Positions 47,031 through 57,300 of a DNA stretch of 64,000 bases are shown here, one piece after another (position 1 is the first letter of the stretch; every line of letters begins with the position of its first letter). Both the position numbers and the translations under genes were made by a program. The stretch is from the NCBI GenBank assembly GCA_029747015.1, contig JAKOGI010000023.1, positions 736,501-800,500 on the forward strand, written 5' to 3'. Under the pieces are notes generated by a model. That model did not search any database, was not told the DNA's origin, and saw nothing but the letters and a program-made list of their open reading frames with translations. The stretch comes from Carnegiea gigantea (lineage: Eukaryota; Streptophyta; Magnoliopsida; Caryophyllales; Cactaceae).

Positions 47031-47607
47031 GGGTGTGAAAAGGATCGAATTAACTACTTATATCACCAAAGGTGCACTCTTCTTTCGGGAAGCCCACTCT
47101 TACAAACTCCACAGTTAAGTGTGGTTGCTGAGGAGCAATCTTGGGATGGGTGACCTCCTGAGAAGTATTCCAAGAAGCGTGTGAGCGAGGATGAAGCATG
47201 TCGGAAAGACTTATAGTGATTTGTGGGGCCAGTCGACGACCCTTGAAGCCGTTATTGGTAACTACTCGCGACCCAGGAGCGGTCGGGGCATTACCAATGG
47301 CATTAGAGGCAACCCGCCACCGTGAGCTGGGCCAATGGATGGAGAGCCCATGGGCAGTCACCTAGCGGGGCAAAGATACTAGGTGTGGACTGCCGGTTAA
47401 GAGGACGCATAAGTCGGTCAGTGAATGAGGCACAATGAGAACGTTGTGCGCTTCAAGGTGTGGTAATTATAACACCCCGAGTGTGGCTTAAGAAGATTGA
47501 AGTGACTACTTATATCACCAAAGGTGCACCTTTCTTTTCGGAAAGCCCACTCTTAAGAACTCCACTGTTAAGCGTGCTTGCTGGGGAGCAGTCTTCGGGT
47601 GGGTAAG
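47031..47607 (+). mobile_element. Cassandra TRIM, copy 2 (inverted, 3' LTR truncated)
   Basis: The plus-strand copy has a 5' LTR (47031-47302) ending GGGGCATTACCA, a decayed primer site ATGGCATTAGAGG, about 165 bp internal DNA, and a 3' LTR starting TATAACACCCCGAG (47468) that breaks off at 47607 after GGGTGGGTA. 5S-derived blocks lie at about 47110-47166 and 47555-47607. Copy 2 is joined head-to-head to copy 1 with no spacer; both lack about 13 terminal LTR bases at the joint. Confidence 0.87.
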
Positions 47608-49086
47608 GGATTTTGGAAGGTGCTGGGGCTATTCGCTTAATAAGCTCAGACACCAAGGCCTGTCAATAGTTAGAGTTCCCATACTGCTAGCCAACTCAGG
47701 GGGAATTGGGGGTATTCCACTAAGGGTTATTTGCACATTATATAAAACCTGGTCACCTGACCCCTTACCATGATCTGGATTTTCTTTCATGTGATTTTCT
47801 ATGTTGTTTTACACGTATTCTGATATTCTAGCTATCCATTCAGCTGAGCAATTCAGTCAACCGACTACAACCAACATATAAGATACATACACAACAGATA
47901 CAACTAGCATGGCCCAAGTATTATTAAAACATAACACAAAGCTTCATCATATCATTTCCATAATTGCCCGTACATACATATACATAGTTCCATAAAAAAT
48001 ATCACATCCAACTAACCACCTAAGGTCAACCTGTACACCTACCTCCTAACTAAAACACTACTTAACCCTAATAGACTAAATCTGCCACATACCCAGAAGT
48101 AGGTGCGACTAGTCAACACAATTGGAAAGACCTATCTAACTATATGTAATGTTATAACCTGTATGAAATTCATCTATCCAACTAGCTATACTATGTACAT
48201 GTGGGCTCAAAAAGTAATCTATCAAAGATATCAATATATAATATAAATCAATCTAATGATCCCTAGATGGATCATAGTCTCTCGGTCAGACTCATCCCCT
48301 GGGTCCCCACCCGAGTTAAAACTGTTGTCTGAAATACCAATCTCTGCATTCTCATCATCATCATCAAGCTGATGCTCCTCCAATTCGGGGTCCTTCTCTG
48401 AGTCTTCCATGAGGTCACCATCAGAGCTAAACTATGGTGTATCGGGGAGATCCATAACAATGCAGACCTCATTTGATCCATCAGATACAGGGATCTCCTT
48501 TCTAGGTCCCGATGGCTTTGGGTTCTCTAGCGGCAAGAGGAGTGCTCAGTATGTGTGGTGATGGCGTGGGAGATGCAAAGTGTAATGAAAATATATACCA
48601 CAGAATGTCCATGCTTTTCCCTTTTGGTTCAACCTCCTCCCTTAATAACAACTCAATGATAATGTTAGCCCAGGCCTTGCGAAACTGAAATCTAGGGTCA
48701 TCCCATCCCAACTCTTGAGTCATCACAAAGTCATGATATCGGGTCCTAAACTCGACCTAAGGGCCAGCTGTAGATAAGGTCTACAACAGCCTACGTGTAT
48801 GGACCAAGAACACTATGAAACTCAAAAATGGGGTCTGCATGTGGGCTACCATAGTAGCATATAGTAAAGAGATATGAATGGCCACAGAAGCACCTGACAT
48901 CATATTAACTACATACGGATCCATCTAACAAGGACAAACATAAGTGAAAAACATGGGAGAGATAGCCAGGCATTTTTCTACTATCATAAATCTCTAATGA
49001 TATATTAATAACCTTCATTAACTAACCTTCTCATCCTCCAATCTCCACTCCTCATACTCCATATCCCCTCAAAGAAAATCAACCTG
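47608..49086 (-). other. A2 leader with an unknown acidic ORF relic
   Basis: Between the primer site and the Cassandra pair the minus strand does not read as gypsy gag. A start-like MDPYVVNMMSGASVA segment (about 48910) leads to an ELGWDDPRFQFRKAWANIII segment, then EVEPKGKSMDILWYIFSLHF (48502-48726). In another frame there is an Asp/Glu-rich stretch (about 48300-48470, with DLMEDSEKDPELEEHQLDDD). I recognise no enzyme or zinc-knuckle motif. It could be an accessory ORF of this family or a captured host fragment. Downstream (47650-48270) is AT-rich and non-coding. Confidence 0.45.
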
Positions 49087-49098
49087 GCTCTGATACCA
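49087..49098 (-). promoter_or_regulatory. A2 primer-binding site, perfect tRNA-Met match
   Basis: The minus strand reads TGGTATCAGAGC four bases after the end of the 5' LTR. All 12 bases match the complement of the initiator tRNA-Met 3' end. This fixes the orientation of A2 and shows that 49103-51506 is its 5' LTR. Confidence 0.93.
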
Positions 49099-49102
49099 AA
49101 AT

Positions 49103-51506
49103 TGTAACGGCCCCCCAACTAAGCATGTTTTACTGTTTGCAATCACTATTTTGATTCCCTCAATTACAAATGATAAACCCAATGATCAGGGCATTACCAC
49201 CATCCAAAAGGATAAGGCTTGAAGAATGTGTACTAGAAATAACATAGTTAGGCTTAGTTTCAACCATACACATTCATATATGATCAAACCATGTACAGTT
49301 AACTATTAGCCAACAAAAGGTTTCTACACCATAGTAAAACAATTCACCATATAATCTACACGTCCATCCACTAAAGATTTCAAAATACAGCTTCGAAATA
49401 TGCATGTACTATACTACTATTGATCCATCTGGATTCCCATACTCAACTTATTTTCTTCAGCTAGTTTGCTAGTATAAGGGTGATTCACTGAGCATTTACC
49501 TAAAACAAAACATGAAAAATATTTTGAACTGTGAACCGAAGCTCCTTACATGCATTCCTTTATCATTAAGAGATCTCTGCATAGATTGGTTGGGCGCCCG
49601 CTTCGTAATTCATTTTAAGTTAAAACAGTGAATGAAGTGAATGTAAAGCTGCATTGTTAGTAATTATCTGATAGTGAACCCCTTGATACTGTGACGATTT
49701 ATAGATAGGTGTACACCTGCCAAGCCAATTGGGGATCTAGCCTGAAGCCGCGTGGCTAACTGAAGGGCGAATGCCCTAAAGGTGATAACTGGCGGGGTCA
49801 CTTATTAAGTGATAAATTATTGAGTAAACTGATTTATTGATGTATTTACCGAAACATGATAACTTTGATAAATACACTCCGTTTCCTAAAGATATAGGCA
49901 ATGAATATACCTAAAGTCTTTAAAATTTAATCTCACTTGATAATACTTATACACAATGGGAAACGATAGACTAGGCCCCGTTTCTGCTTAAGAAATGTAA
50001 TTATCGGTAAATGCAGTTCGTAAACAATTTTCACCCCCATAATTTGGTAACTTTATGGAAATTGATTAATAAAAAGGGATTCATAATTCAAACAATTCAA
50101 CATAAGATAAGTTATACAAAAATGATTTTGAAAAATAAATGAGTTAGGGTCATTGAACCTGAAGTAAAACAAATTGAAGCAAAATATACCAAAATAAATA
50201 ATTGAGGTGATAATGAAAGGATTTTGATGGATATAAATAAAATATGAGTTTTGATGCTTCTAAAATGAATAATAAAAGGTTTAATGCCAAGAGAGGTGTT
50301 GTGAGGTTCACAAAAGCTCATATGACCCTAGTTTGGCCCGATAGACACCGATCTTGAGTCATTACTCTCCCCACTTCTCAACTTTTAGTCTCACGCCCAC
50401 GTAATTCAGTTTTCCAACCCATGTGAGTTTATATACATAGTCAAAGTTGTTGAACACATACTCGAAGTTGTTGAACTCACTAAACTTTGTAATTTCTTTG
50501 TGAAACTCCTGATAATATTTTCAAATGTCATGATTTCTTTCTTCCCTCATATTACCGTTTGAAGCTCTACTTTAAAAAATCCATATCTTTCACCCAAGAC
50601 GTCTAATTGAGCTATAACCCTAATATGAAAATCTTTGAAAGTCTCACAACACTTTCATTCACAATGCAAATCCCAATTACCACAACATGACCCCTAAAAT
50701 TGAGTTGAAGCACACTTGTGCATAGCTCAGGTTTGTCCTGCGCAGTCTTAACAAAACAGCCATAAGGTTTTCCACACAACTTGGAATGAAGTGATTCAAA
50801 AGGCATTTGAAAGATAACTTATGGATCTATCTACCCACCCAAAATCATAATTTTTTAATGGCCAAATAGTATCAGTTTAATCGCAAAGAGACCCCTGTTT
50901 CTGGTCTGTTCACATCCCTACTATTCTTGTTTTCCCCCTTTTCTTCACATAATTCCCCTCTAAAATCGCTCCTTGAAATCATTTAACAAAGCCTTGTTCC
51001 TTCTCGTCACCTTACAAAGCTATATTACTCAAATTTACTCTATAATCATCTACATCAAATTTTCAGTTCTTCTCTTTTTCAAAATCACTCAAAACACATC
51101 CATAAGGTCACTTATTTGCATAAATGAGCAAAATGACATTTTATAATCAATTGGGAAAATTTCTATAATCCATCCCTTTATACAAAATCACCTCAAGTGA
51201 TTTCTTAAATTAAACAACGCATCCAAGATTCATTTTTTTATCGCTCCGTTGCGATAAAGTTTTTACGTAGCTCAAATTTAAATTTTTTTAATGTTATAGA
51301 AAAATATTGTGATTACTTAAATCATAATTATCAAGGCCTGCTATCAATTTTCCTAAAAGTTTACGTTAATAAAAACCCAAATTGAAAAATGAGGGCCTAA
51401 ATGAATTTCTCCCAATCGGGATGATTAAATATGATAAACAAATTCAATAAAATAAATAATATGCTTAATTAAATAAATAAACATGATTTAGGGTCGGGCT
51501 ATTACA
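49103..51506 (-). repeat. A2 5' LTR with internal deletion
   Basis: On the minus strand it starts TGTAATAGCCCGACCC (51506) and ends GGGGGGCCGTTACA (49103). It is 600 bp shorter than the partner LTR. The missing part corresponds to about 43341-43950, with the join at about 51240 after AGATTCATTTTTTTA. Confidence 0.87.
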
Positions 51507-52267
51507 AGGAATAAGATTGATGGCAGTAAGGGGGTCAAGACCATAGCACGCTTCAAAAGGAGAGTGAGAGGTAGCATAGGAAGGAGCCCTATTGCAAGCG
51601 AATTGGGCATGAGCAAGCTTGACATACCAATCCTTCAAACTCTTACTCACCATACCCCTAAGCAAGGTTATGAGAGTTTTATTTGTCACCTCCATTTGTC
51701 CATCGGTTTGAGGATAACAAGCAGTGCGAAAGAGTAACTTATTCCCCATGAGCCTCCATAGGAATCTCCAAAAGTGAGAAAGAAATTTGGCATCGTTATC
51801 TAGCATGACATTTCTTGGAATACCATGGAGCCTTATAATTTCTTAAAAGAAGAGGTCCGCAATGTAGGTAGCATCATCATTGTTGTGGCATGCAGTATAG
51901 TAAGCCATCTTGGAGAATTGATCCGCCACTACCATGATAGAATCTTTTCCCCAAGGGTTTCTTGGAAGGGCCACAATAAAGCCCATGCTAATATCATCCC
52001 AAGGCCTTAAGGGGACCAGAAGAGCAGTGTAGAGACCTTAATGGAAATGACTCTTAGCCATCTGGCAAATGTTATATCTTGAGATCATCTGATGAACATC
52101 CCTACCCATCTTGGGCCAATAAAAATGATCCTTAAGTATCTCAAGGGTCTCGTTAATACCAAAATGACCGTCTAAGGCTCCTTCATGGGCCTCCTTGATA
52201 ATTAAGTCCCCTAAAGGACTTTTAGGGATGCAAAGCTCATTTCTTGCAAAGAGGAAAAAATCTTATA
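51507..52267 (-). pseudogene. E integrase core
   Basis: Minus-strand motifs in order: PLGDLIIKEAHEG-like and ETLEILKDHFYWPKMGRDVH (zinc-binding N-terminus, His/Cys partly lost), [73 protein letters not shown] and CNRAPSYATSHSPFEACYGL. The second Asp (DNDAKF) and the Glu (QMEVTN) remain, but the first catalytic Asp (SMDF in the family) is Gly (SMGF). The open frame 51806-51465 runs out of E into the A2 LTR, so its last residues are not integrase. The C-terminus is at 40810-41212. Confidence 0.88.
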
Positions 52268-53192
52268 TTATGAAAGAGCCAAAGTTAGAAGGATTCTCCA
52301 CCACTTAAAGTCTCCATCCTCATGGTATAAAGCTTTGATGGAACGAAATCTAAGAACCTTGGCTTTAAAGATCGAAAGGAGAGCATATATGCTTGATAAT
52401 GCATCGGCCACAACATTCTCTTTCCCACTCTTATGCTTACAAGAGAATGTGAAATATTGAAGGAACTCAACCCATTTAGCACATCTTGGGCTCGACTTGT
52501 GTTGGCCATTGATGCAGGACAATGCCTTGTGATCTAAATGGAGCACAAAGGGTTTGGGCTTGAGGTAATGACTCCAATGTTTCAAAGCCCTAACAATATC
52601 ACAGAATTCCTTGTCATAAGTGAAGTAGTTAAGCCTCAAACCATTTAACTTCTCACTAAAGAAAGCTAAAGGGTGCTTAGCTTGAGTAAGAACCGCACGA
52701 ATCCCAATGCCACTAGCGTGGCACTCAACTTCAAATAGAAGATTGAAGTTAGAAAGAGCTAAGATAGGAGCTGAACAAAGCCTAACCTTGATGGTTTCAA
52801 AGGCCCTTTGGGTGGCCTTTGTCCACTCAAAAGTTTCCTTTTTTCATGCATTCGGTGAAGGTAGCCGTAATGGAGCTAAAATCTTTGATAAACTAGTTGT
52901 AGAAAGAGGCTAACTCATGGAAGCTTTGCACTTCTACAGTGAAGGTGCAAGGAGGCCAACTCTTGATAGCCTCAACTTTAGATTCATCAACTTGAATTAC
53001 CTCACCAAGCACATCATAGCCAAGAAAGACAACTTGAGGAGTGAATGGCTCATACTTCTCAAGTTTGGCATATAACTTTTGTTGTCGTAATAATTAGAAC
53101 ACTTGAGAAGGATGCTCCACATACGATGTTTCATCATTACTATACACCAAAATATCATCAAAACATGCCACAATAAACTTCCAAATGAATGG
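52268..53192 (-). pseudogene. E RT palm/thumb and RNase H
   Basis: From 53192 downward the minus strand gives FIWKFIVACFDDILVYSNDE (polymerase box; Tyr/Phe-Phe-Asp-Asp reads CFDD with both Asp kept), YAKLEKYEPFTPQVVFLGYD and IQVDESKVEAI. SFHELASFYN and [19 protein letters not shown] follow. RNase H is an open frame of 123 codons (52639-52268) with [38 protein letters not shown] and [15 protein letters not shown]. Frames shift around 52700 and 53100, and a few stops are present. This is the best preserved polymerase in the window. Confidence 0.88.
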
Positions 53193-53700
53193 TCACAAGA
53201 CCTCATTCATGAGCCTCATGAAAGTGCTAGGAACATTAGATAGAGCAAATGGCATCACAAGCCACTCATACAACCCATACTTGGTCTTAAAGGTAGATTT
53301 CCATTCATATCTTTCTTTCATTCTAATTTGGTGATAGCAACTTCGGAGGTCAATTTTGGAAAAGACCTTGGTGCCATGCAACTTATCAAGTATATCATCC
53401 AATCGAGAAATAGAAAATCGAGGCTTGATGATGCTGTTGTTCATGGCCCTATAATCAACACACATATGCCGAATGCTATCCTTCTTAGTACCGAAAGGGT
53501 GGAAACCGAACATGGACTCAAGCTTTCCCTAATGTACCCACGATCAAGCAATTCTTGCATGTGTCGTTGAAGCTTTTTCGACTTATTAGGGTTGCACCTA
53601 TGGGCTAACTTGTTTGGCAATGGAGCGCCCGAGAGGAAATTAATTTGGTGCTCAATTCCTCTCAAAGGAGGAAGGCCTGGGGGTAAATCATTAGGGAATA
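53193..53700 (-). pseudogene. E RT fingers
   Basis: Two overlapping minus frames (53665-53441 and 53513-53193) contain [77 protein letters not shown] and [20 protein letters not shown]. This is the classic start of chromovirus RT. A one-frame shift near 53500 separates the halves. The normal PFGLTNAPSTF motif appears as [11 protein letters not shown]. Confidence 0.9.
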
Positions 53701-54330
53701 CATCCTAGAACTCTTTCAAGATTGATTGAGCTAGGGGATACATAGGTTTCACTCCTACACTTGGGTTCGATTCTACCATAAGTAAGGCAAAGAGATACTT
53801 GCTGTTACTAATGGATCTCCCCATCTGCGTTTCACTTATAAATAGGCTTTTCTCACTTCCCTTCCTAGCTTAGATTTGAGGAGTTTAGGCGGAAATAAGG
53901 CGGTGTCATTATAAGATTACGACCCATGTACTTAAATGCATAAGTGTTGGCATGTCCATCATAAATCACATGATTGTGAAACAACCATGGTCTACCGAGC
54001 AACAAATGACATGCATCCATAGGAGAACATCACATAGTACTTCACTATATTATGGACCAATTGAAAATATAATAACTGCTTTCTTAGAAATACTTACATC
54101 ACTTCTTTGTTTAAGCCACTAGAGAGAGTAAGGGACGGGATGCACCTTGGTGGGTAATGGAAGTTTGTCAATGAGTGTTGTGGAAGCTACATTGGTAGAA
54201 CTTCCTCCATCAATGATAAGCTCACACCTTTGCCTCTGATAATATATTAGGTATGGAAAATTTTCTCCCTTTGGCTTGGCTTGGACATGGAGTGCTCTTC
54301 GAATCACCTTCATTCAAAGTGATCAAAGTT
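53701..54330 (-). pseudogene. E aspartic protease region
   Basis: The minus frame 54313-54119 has RRALHVQAKPKGENFPYLIY, then CELIIDGGSSTNVASTTLID and KLPLPTKVHPVPYSL. The DGGSxTNVAS loop is the retropepsin active site typical of chromoviruses, and its Asp-Gly is intact. The rest of the protease (54100-53701) is broken by stops; a YKYMGRNLIM-like stretch near 53900 may be its end. Protease frees Gag and Pol proteins from the polyprotein. Confidence 0.85.
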
Positions 54331-54379
54331 TGATCCTCATCCCTGCTCCCTCTTCACTAGTGGCTTCTTCAATAGCTTG

Positions 54380-55150
54380 AGTTTCTTACACCTCTATAAT
54401 GATGAGAGTCCATCGGATAGGACGATCCACTTGTAAGTTTCCATAACTATGACATTTGAAACACTTTTTACACTCCAATCTCTTTGGTGGTTCACTAGCA
54501 ATCCCTTTACCCTTGTCAAGAGTTTTAAAGGGTGAGGGGTGGTGATAGCTTTGTTGGGAGTGGATTAACACTTAGGGTACTCGAAGGATGAATAGAGGTA
54601 GCGGTTTGAAAGGGCTTTCGACCCTTAAGTTACTTCTCAACCTTGATACTGAGGTGGCACACATCATCAAAGGATCATTAAGGCTGTAAATCCACATTGT
54701 TAGCAATGCTAGGGATAATCCTTTAATGAACCTAGCAATCTTTAGTCTGGGTTCTTCATCCAATCCAACCCGCATTTGGAGTTGTTTAAACTCCATAATG
54801 TAATCTTCTACCTTTAGATTTTCTTAATTGAGAGAGGTGATCTTGAGGTAGAGATCTTGTTTGTAAGAAGGAGGTAGAAATTTCTTATCCACATGCTTCT
54901 TGAGCATGGACCAAATCTTGATTTTGGATTTGGCTTTTGTAGCCCTACTCTTCTTCAAATGTTCATACGATGATGAAGCATATCCCTTCATCTTAAGAAT
55001 GGCCAACTTGAAGGCCTTCTCATCATTGTAATCTATGAGTGTAAAGATCCTCTCAAGGGCTTGTTCCCAATCAGGGTAGTTCTCCGGGTTAAGATTGGCA
55101 TAAAATTCCAAAGCCTTGACTTTGAGATCTCGAAGGTCATCCCTTCGATG
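54380..55150 (-). pseudogene. E gag with damaged zinc knuckle
   Basis: Gag frames on minus are 55111-54824 (MEFYANLNPENYPDWEQALE, KMKGYASSSYEHLKKSRATK, KIWSMLKKHVDKKFLPPSYK) and 54796-54572 (MEFKQLQMRVGLDEEPRLKI, ARFIKGLS). The nucleocapsid part is at 54571-54386. Its CX2CX4HX4C knuckle reads CFKCHSYGNLQVDR: His is Asn and the last Cys is Arg, so zinc binding is lost. The family order NxLPPxYxQxLYxKLxxLxQG is visible at the frame joint (54830-54850), where a stop intervenes. Confidence 0.87.
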
Positions 55151-55892
55151 CCTTAGTCTTCTAGTCTTCCTTCCTCATCATTAAAGTCCTTATGGTAGAA
55201 AGAGTATTTAATTCAATAGGGCGAGCATCATGGCCTCGTCAGTAAGGGTTTCGTGGAGTGGATTTCCTTACTTGTGCAACCTTTTGACTAAGCCTCCTCA
55301 TTTGCTCTTGAGCTCCCCAAGGGCCCTGCCTATCTCATGGGCCTACTCAAGAAGAATGTTCGAGGAGTGAGAAGGCTTGCCTTCACTGGTTATGGTTGAT
55401 AGAAAGGTGAAAGGAGAAAAAAAGAGGGAAAAAAATAGGGAAGACATGGACGTGCTGAAGGAGCACGAGCAGGAAAATAGTGAAATAGAAGGGGGCACAG
55501 CTGTGCTCTGTGGCACGAGAGGTCATGCTAGTTCTCTAGAATAGCATTTAAGCATGCAAGAAAGGGGCACGGTCTTACCAGGCAGGATGCAGTGGCCATG
55601 CCAAATCTCTGAGTCAAATTTTTAAAGTACTAGATTTTGGCATGGGAGTGCCAAGTGGCACAGGGTAGAAGTGCCAAATTTTTAATTTCATGTTGTGGCC
55701 TTTTGATGGAGTTTTAGGGATGTGTTTTGGTTGGAGTTTGTGTTTGGGCTATAATTAAGGTTCTTTACGAACTAGATAGGAATTTTAAAGAGGAAGAACT
55801 ACTGACAAAATAGTATAGAAAGGGGGAAACTTTAAGCAATTCCACCATGAGGATGGTTCGAATAGATGCTTACCAAGAGATAGGATCATTGT
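55151..55892 (-). other. E leader region (primer site to gag)
   Basis: About 740 bp of low-information sequence on the minus strand between the primer site and gag. It has loose GGCACG/GTGCC repeats at 55440-55680. No domain is visible. In intact elements this part carries packaging signals. Confidence 0.6.
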
Positions 55893-55904
55893 GCTTTGAT
55901 ACCA
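55893..55904 (-). promoter_or_regulatory. E primer-binding site (tRNA-Met type)
   Basis: The minus strand reads TGGTATCAAAGC, 11 of 12 bases matching the tRNA-Met complement, two bases after the 5' LTR end (CCATGCATCA). Confidence 0.88.
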
Positions 55905-55906
55905 AA

Positions 55907-55995
55907 TGATGCATGGTGAATCCCATTTGTCCAAATAAAGGTATGAAATGCATGTAAATGAGCCCAATGGATGTTGAAGACCAATCTATCAAAAG

Positions 55996-56042
<47 letters not shown>

Positions 56043-57004
56043 CTAAATAAGAAAAGTCTCTAGTGGAGTAGATTCAACACTTAAAGTATGTAGCAAGTAG
56101 ATAAATCAACCCACCATCTAACCCTCTAAAGCCTTGGCACCAAGGATTAGAGTAAAGGGAAGACTCAAATCACGACCCTCCTAAGAGAGAGAAAGAATTT
56201 GAGATTTTGAGGAAAACCAAGCTTTAAGCTCTCATACCATTCCTTAACTCTGATTTTTTCATAGAGGCAACTAGGTCTATAAATAACCAATCAGAGCGGG
56301 AATTAGCTGTACATTAGTGGGGTAAGTGTACCAGTAGGAAGCTTATAAAATATCCTAGGAAAATAAATTAAGATGCTTAAGATAATTACAATCATTATGA
56401 GCTGTATTTTCCAAGATCCATCCTCCATATTCTAGAGAGCCTTGAGTAGGCTTTACTCCTCTAATGAAGGTGCCGCCACTTGTTAACATTTCTCTTGTGT
56501 GTCAAGAATAATCCCATGCTGATTAATCTCTAAATTTATAGTTGTAACATCCTCAATTAATCCCATAATCAGAACCTTTGCATTTTCTAGTCCTAGACTG
56601 ACTCTTGCTCGGTATTTAGCCCATAGCTTCCTCAATGCTTGAAGTTTAAGTGCGATCAAAGATTTGTTAGAAAATAGACATTTGGGGCTTTAGATCTATG
56701 TATAGTTTGTGGAAATTAGAGCTTATTTTCTAGGTTAAATTTGAGCTAGAAATGAACTAAGTTATTTTGCTTGGAAACTGAAAATGAGCTAATGCGGTGG
56801 TTTTGGGGAGATTAAGTGGTTAACTCCTTATTTAGGGCTACCATTAGCCCAACCACTGTCCTAATCCTTCTTGGGCCTTTATAAGGGCCTCAAGTCAATA
56901 TTGACCTAAGGGAACCGAGTCCTTGACCTAGGATCAATATTGGGCCAACTTGATTCATCACCCTCACTAGCGAGAGTAGGCCTAAGCTTGGGAGTTACTT
57001 CACA
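55907..57004 (-). repeat. E 5' LTR
   Basis: 1098 bp. It matches 39738-40809 along its length, with an expanded (GA)18 tract at 56003-56038. Outer end: GGGAGTTACTTCACA at 57004, which is TGTGAAGTAACTCCC on the minus strand. Confidence 0.88.
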
Positions 57005-57300
57005 TTAGGTTTTCACTCATGTTTAGGTGGGGAGACAACAGAACATTACCTAACTAAACTAGAGAGATATGGACAAGACTCATAAGTAGACACCCAAGGG
57101 AAGACTCAAGATGACGAGTGGAATCCAAAGTAAAATACATCTCATCTACTGCACATACATCTCATCTACTGCACTTCCTAATTCAAATAACCCCCAATCT
57201 CTATTAAAAAAAAAAAAAAGGTTCCAAAGGAATCTTTACTCAAAATAGTGAGTAAGGTCTCTTCAATCATTTCATCAATCACCATAACAAAGAAACATTC
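57005..57300. other. F linker between RT and protease
   Basis: Decayed F sequence with an A13 run (57207-57219) and a 20-bp tandem duplication ACATCTCATCTACTGCACAT (57138-57178). No motif is readable. Confidence 0.6.

Larger units (their letters stand above)
46314..47607. repeat. Large imperfect palindrome made by the Cassandra pair
   Basis: The two TRIM copies form an inverted repeat with arms of about 717 and 577 bp. The centre is the perfect 14-base palindrome CACACCCGGGTGTG (47024-47037), flanked by CGATCCTTTTAAGC and AAAAGGATCG. Arm identity by eye is about 80-85%. Confidence 0.85.
41213..51506 (-). mobile_element. A2: A-family chromovirus on minus strand inside E integrase
   Basis: Two A-type LTRs (3' at 41213-44215, 5' at 49103-51506) flank an internal region with a perfect tRNA-Met primer site, an unknown acidic ORF relic, a Cassandra pair, then RT, RNase H and a pol tail. 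AGGAA occurs on both sides (41208-41212 and 51507-51511) as a 5-bp target duplication. Removing A2 and one AGGAA rejoins the E integrase in frame. Gag and protease are not recognisable; the Cassandra insert lies where protease would be expected. Confidence 0.87.
39738..57004 (-). mobile_element. E: full-length chromovirus (Reina/Galadriel-like) on minus strand, split by A2
   Basis: LTRs at 39738-40809 (3') and 55907-57004 (5') share TGATGCATGG...ACTyCACA outer sequence. A tRNA-Met-like primer site lies next to the 5' LTR and a G-rich polypurine tract next to the 3' LTR. Between them gag, protease, RT, RNase H and integrase follow in order, interrupted by A2 (41213-51506). Without A2 the element is about 7 kb. 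The DGGSSTNVAS protease motif and the integrase end point to a chromovirus without a visible chromodomain. It sits between the protease and RT of F. I could not match a target duplication at its outer ends (GGCTT against TTAGG). Confidence 0.88.

Noticed and set aside
46697..47361. 100-codon open frames on both strands sharing MTAHGLSIHW starts
   Set aside because: The shared residues come from the inverted TRIM copies (internal region and LTR), not from a protein family.
46440..47607. 5S rRNA genes
   Set aside because: Only the inner-to-3' half of 5S is represented, four times, each inside a TRIM LTR next to tRNA-primer sites. These are Cassandra LTRs, not 5S genes.
51465..51806. Integrase with an unusual C-terminus
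   Set aside because: The last 14 or so codons are read from the inserted A2 LTR; the real continuation is at 41212-40810.
57005..57010. Target-site duplication for E
   Set aside because: The outer flanks (GGCTT on the left, TTAGG on the right) do not match, so I do not claim one.
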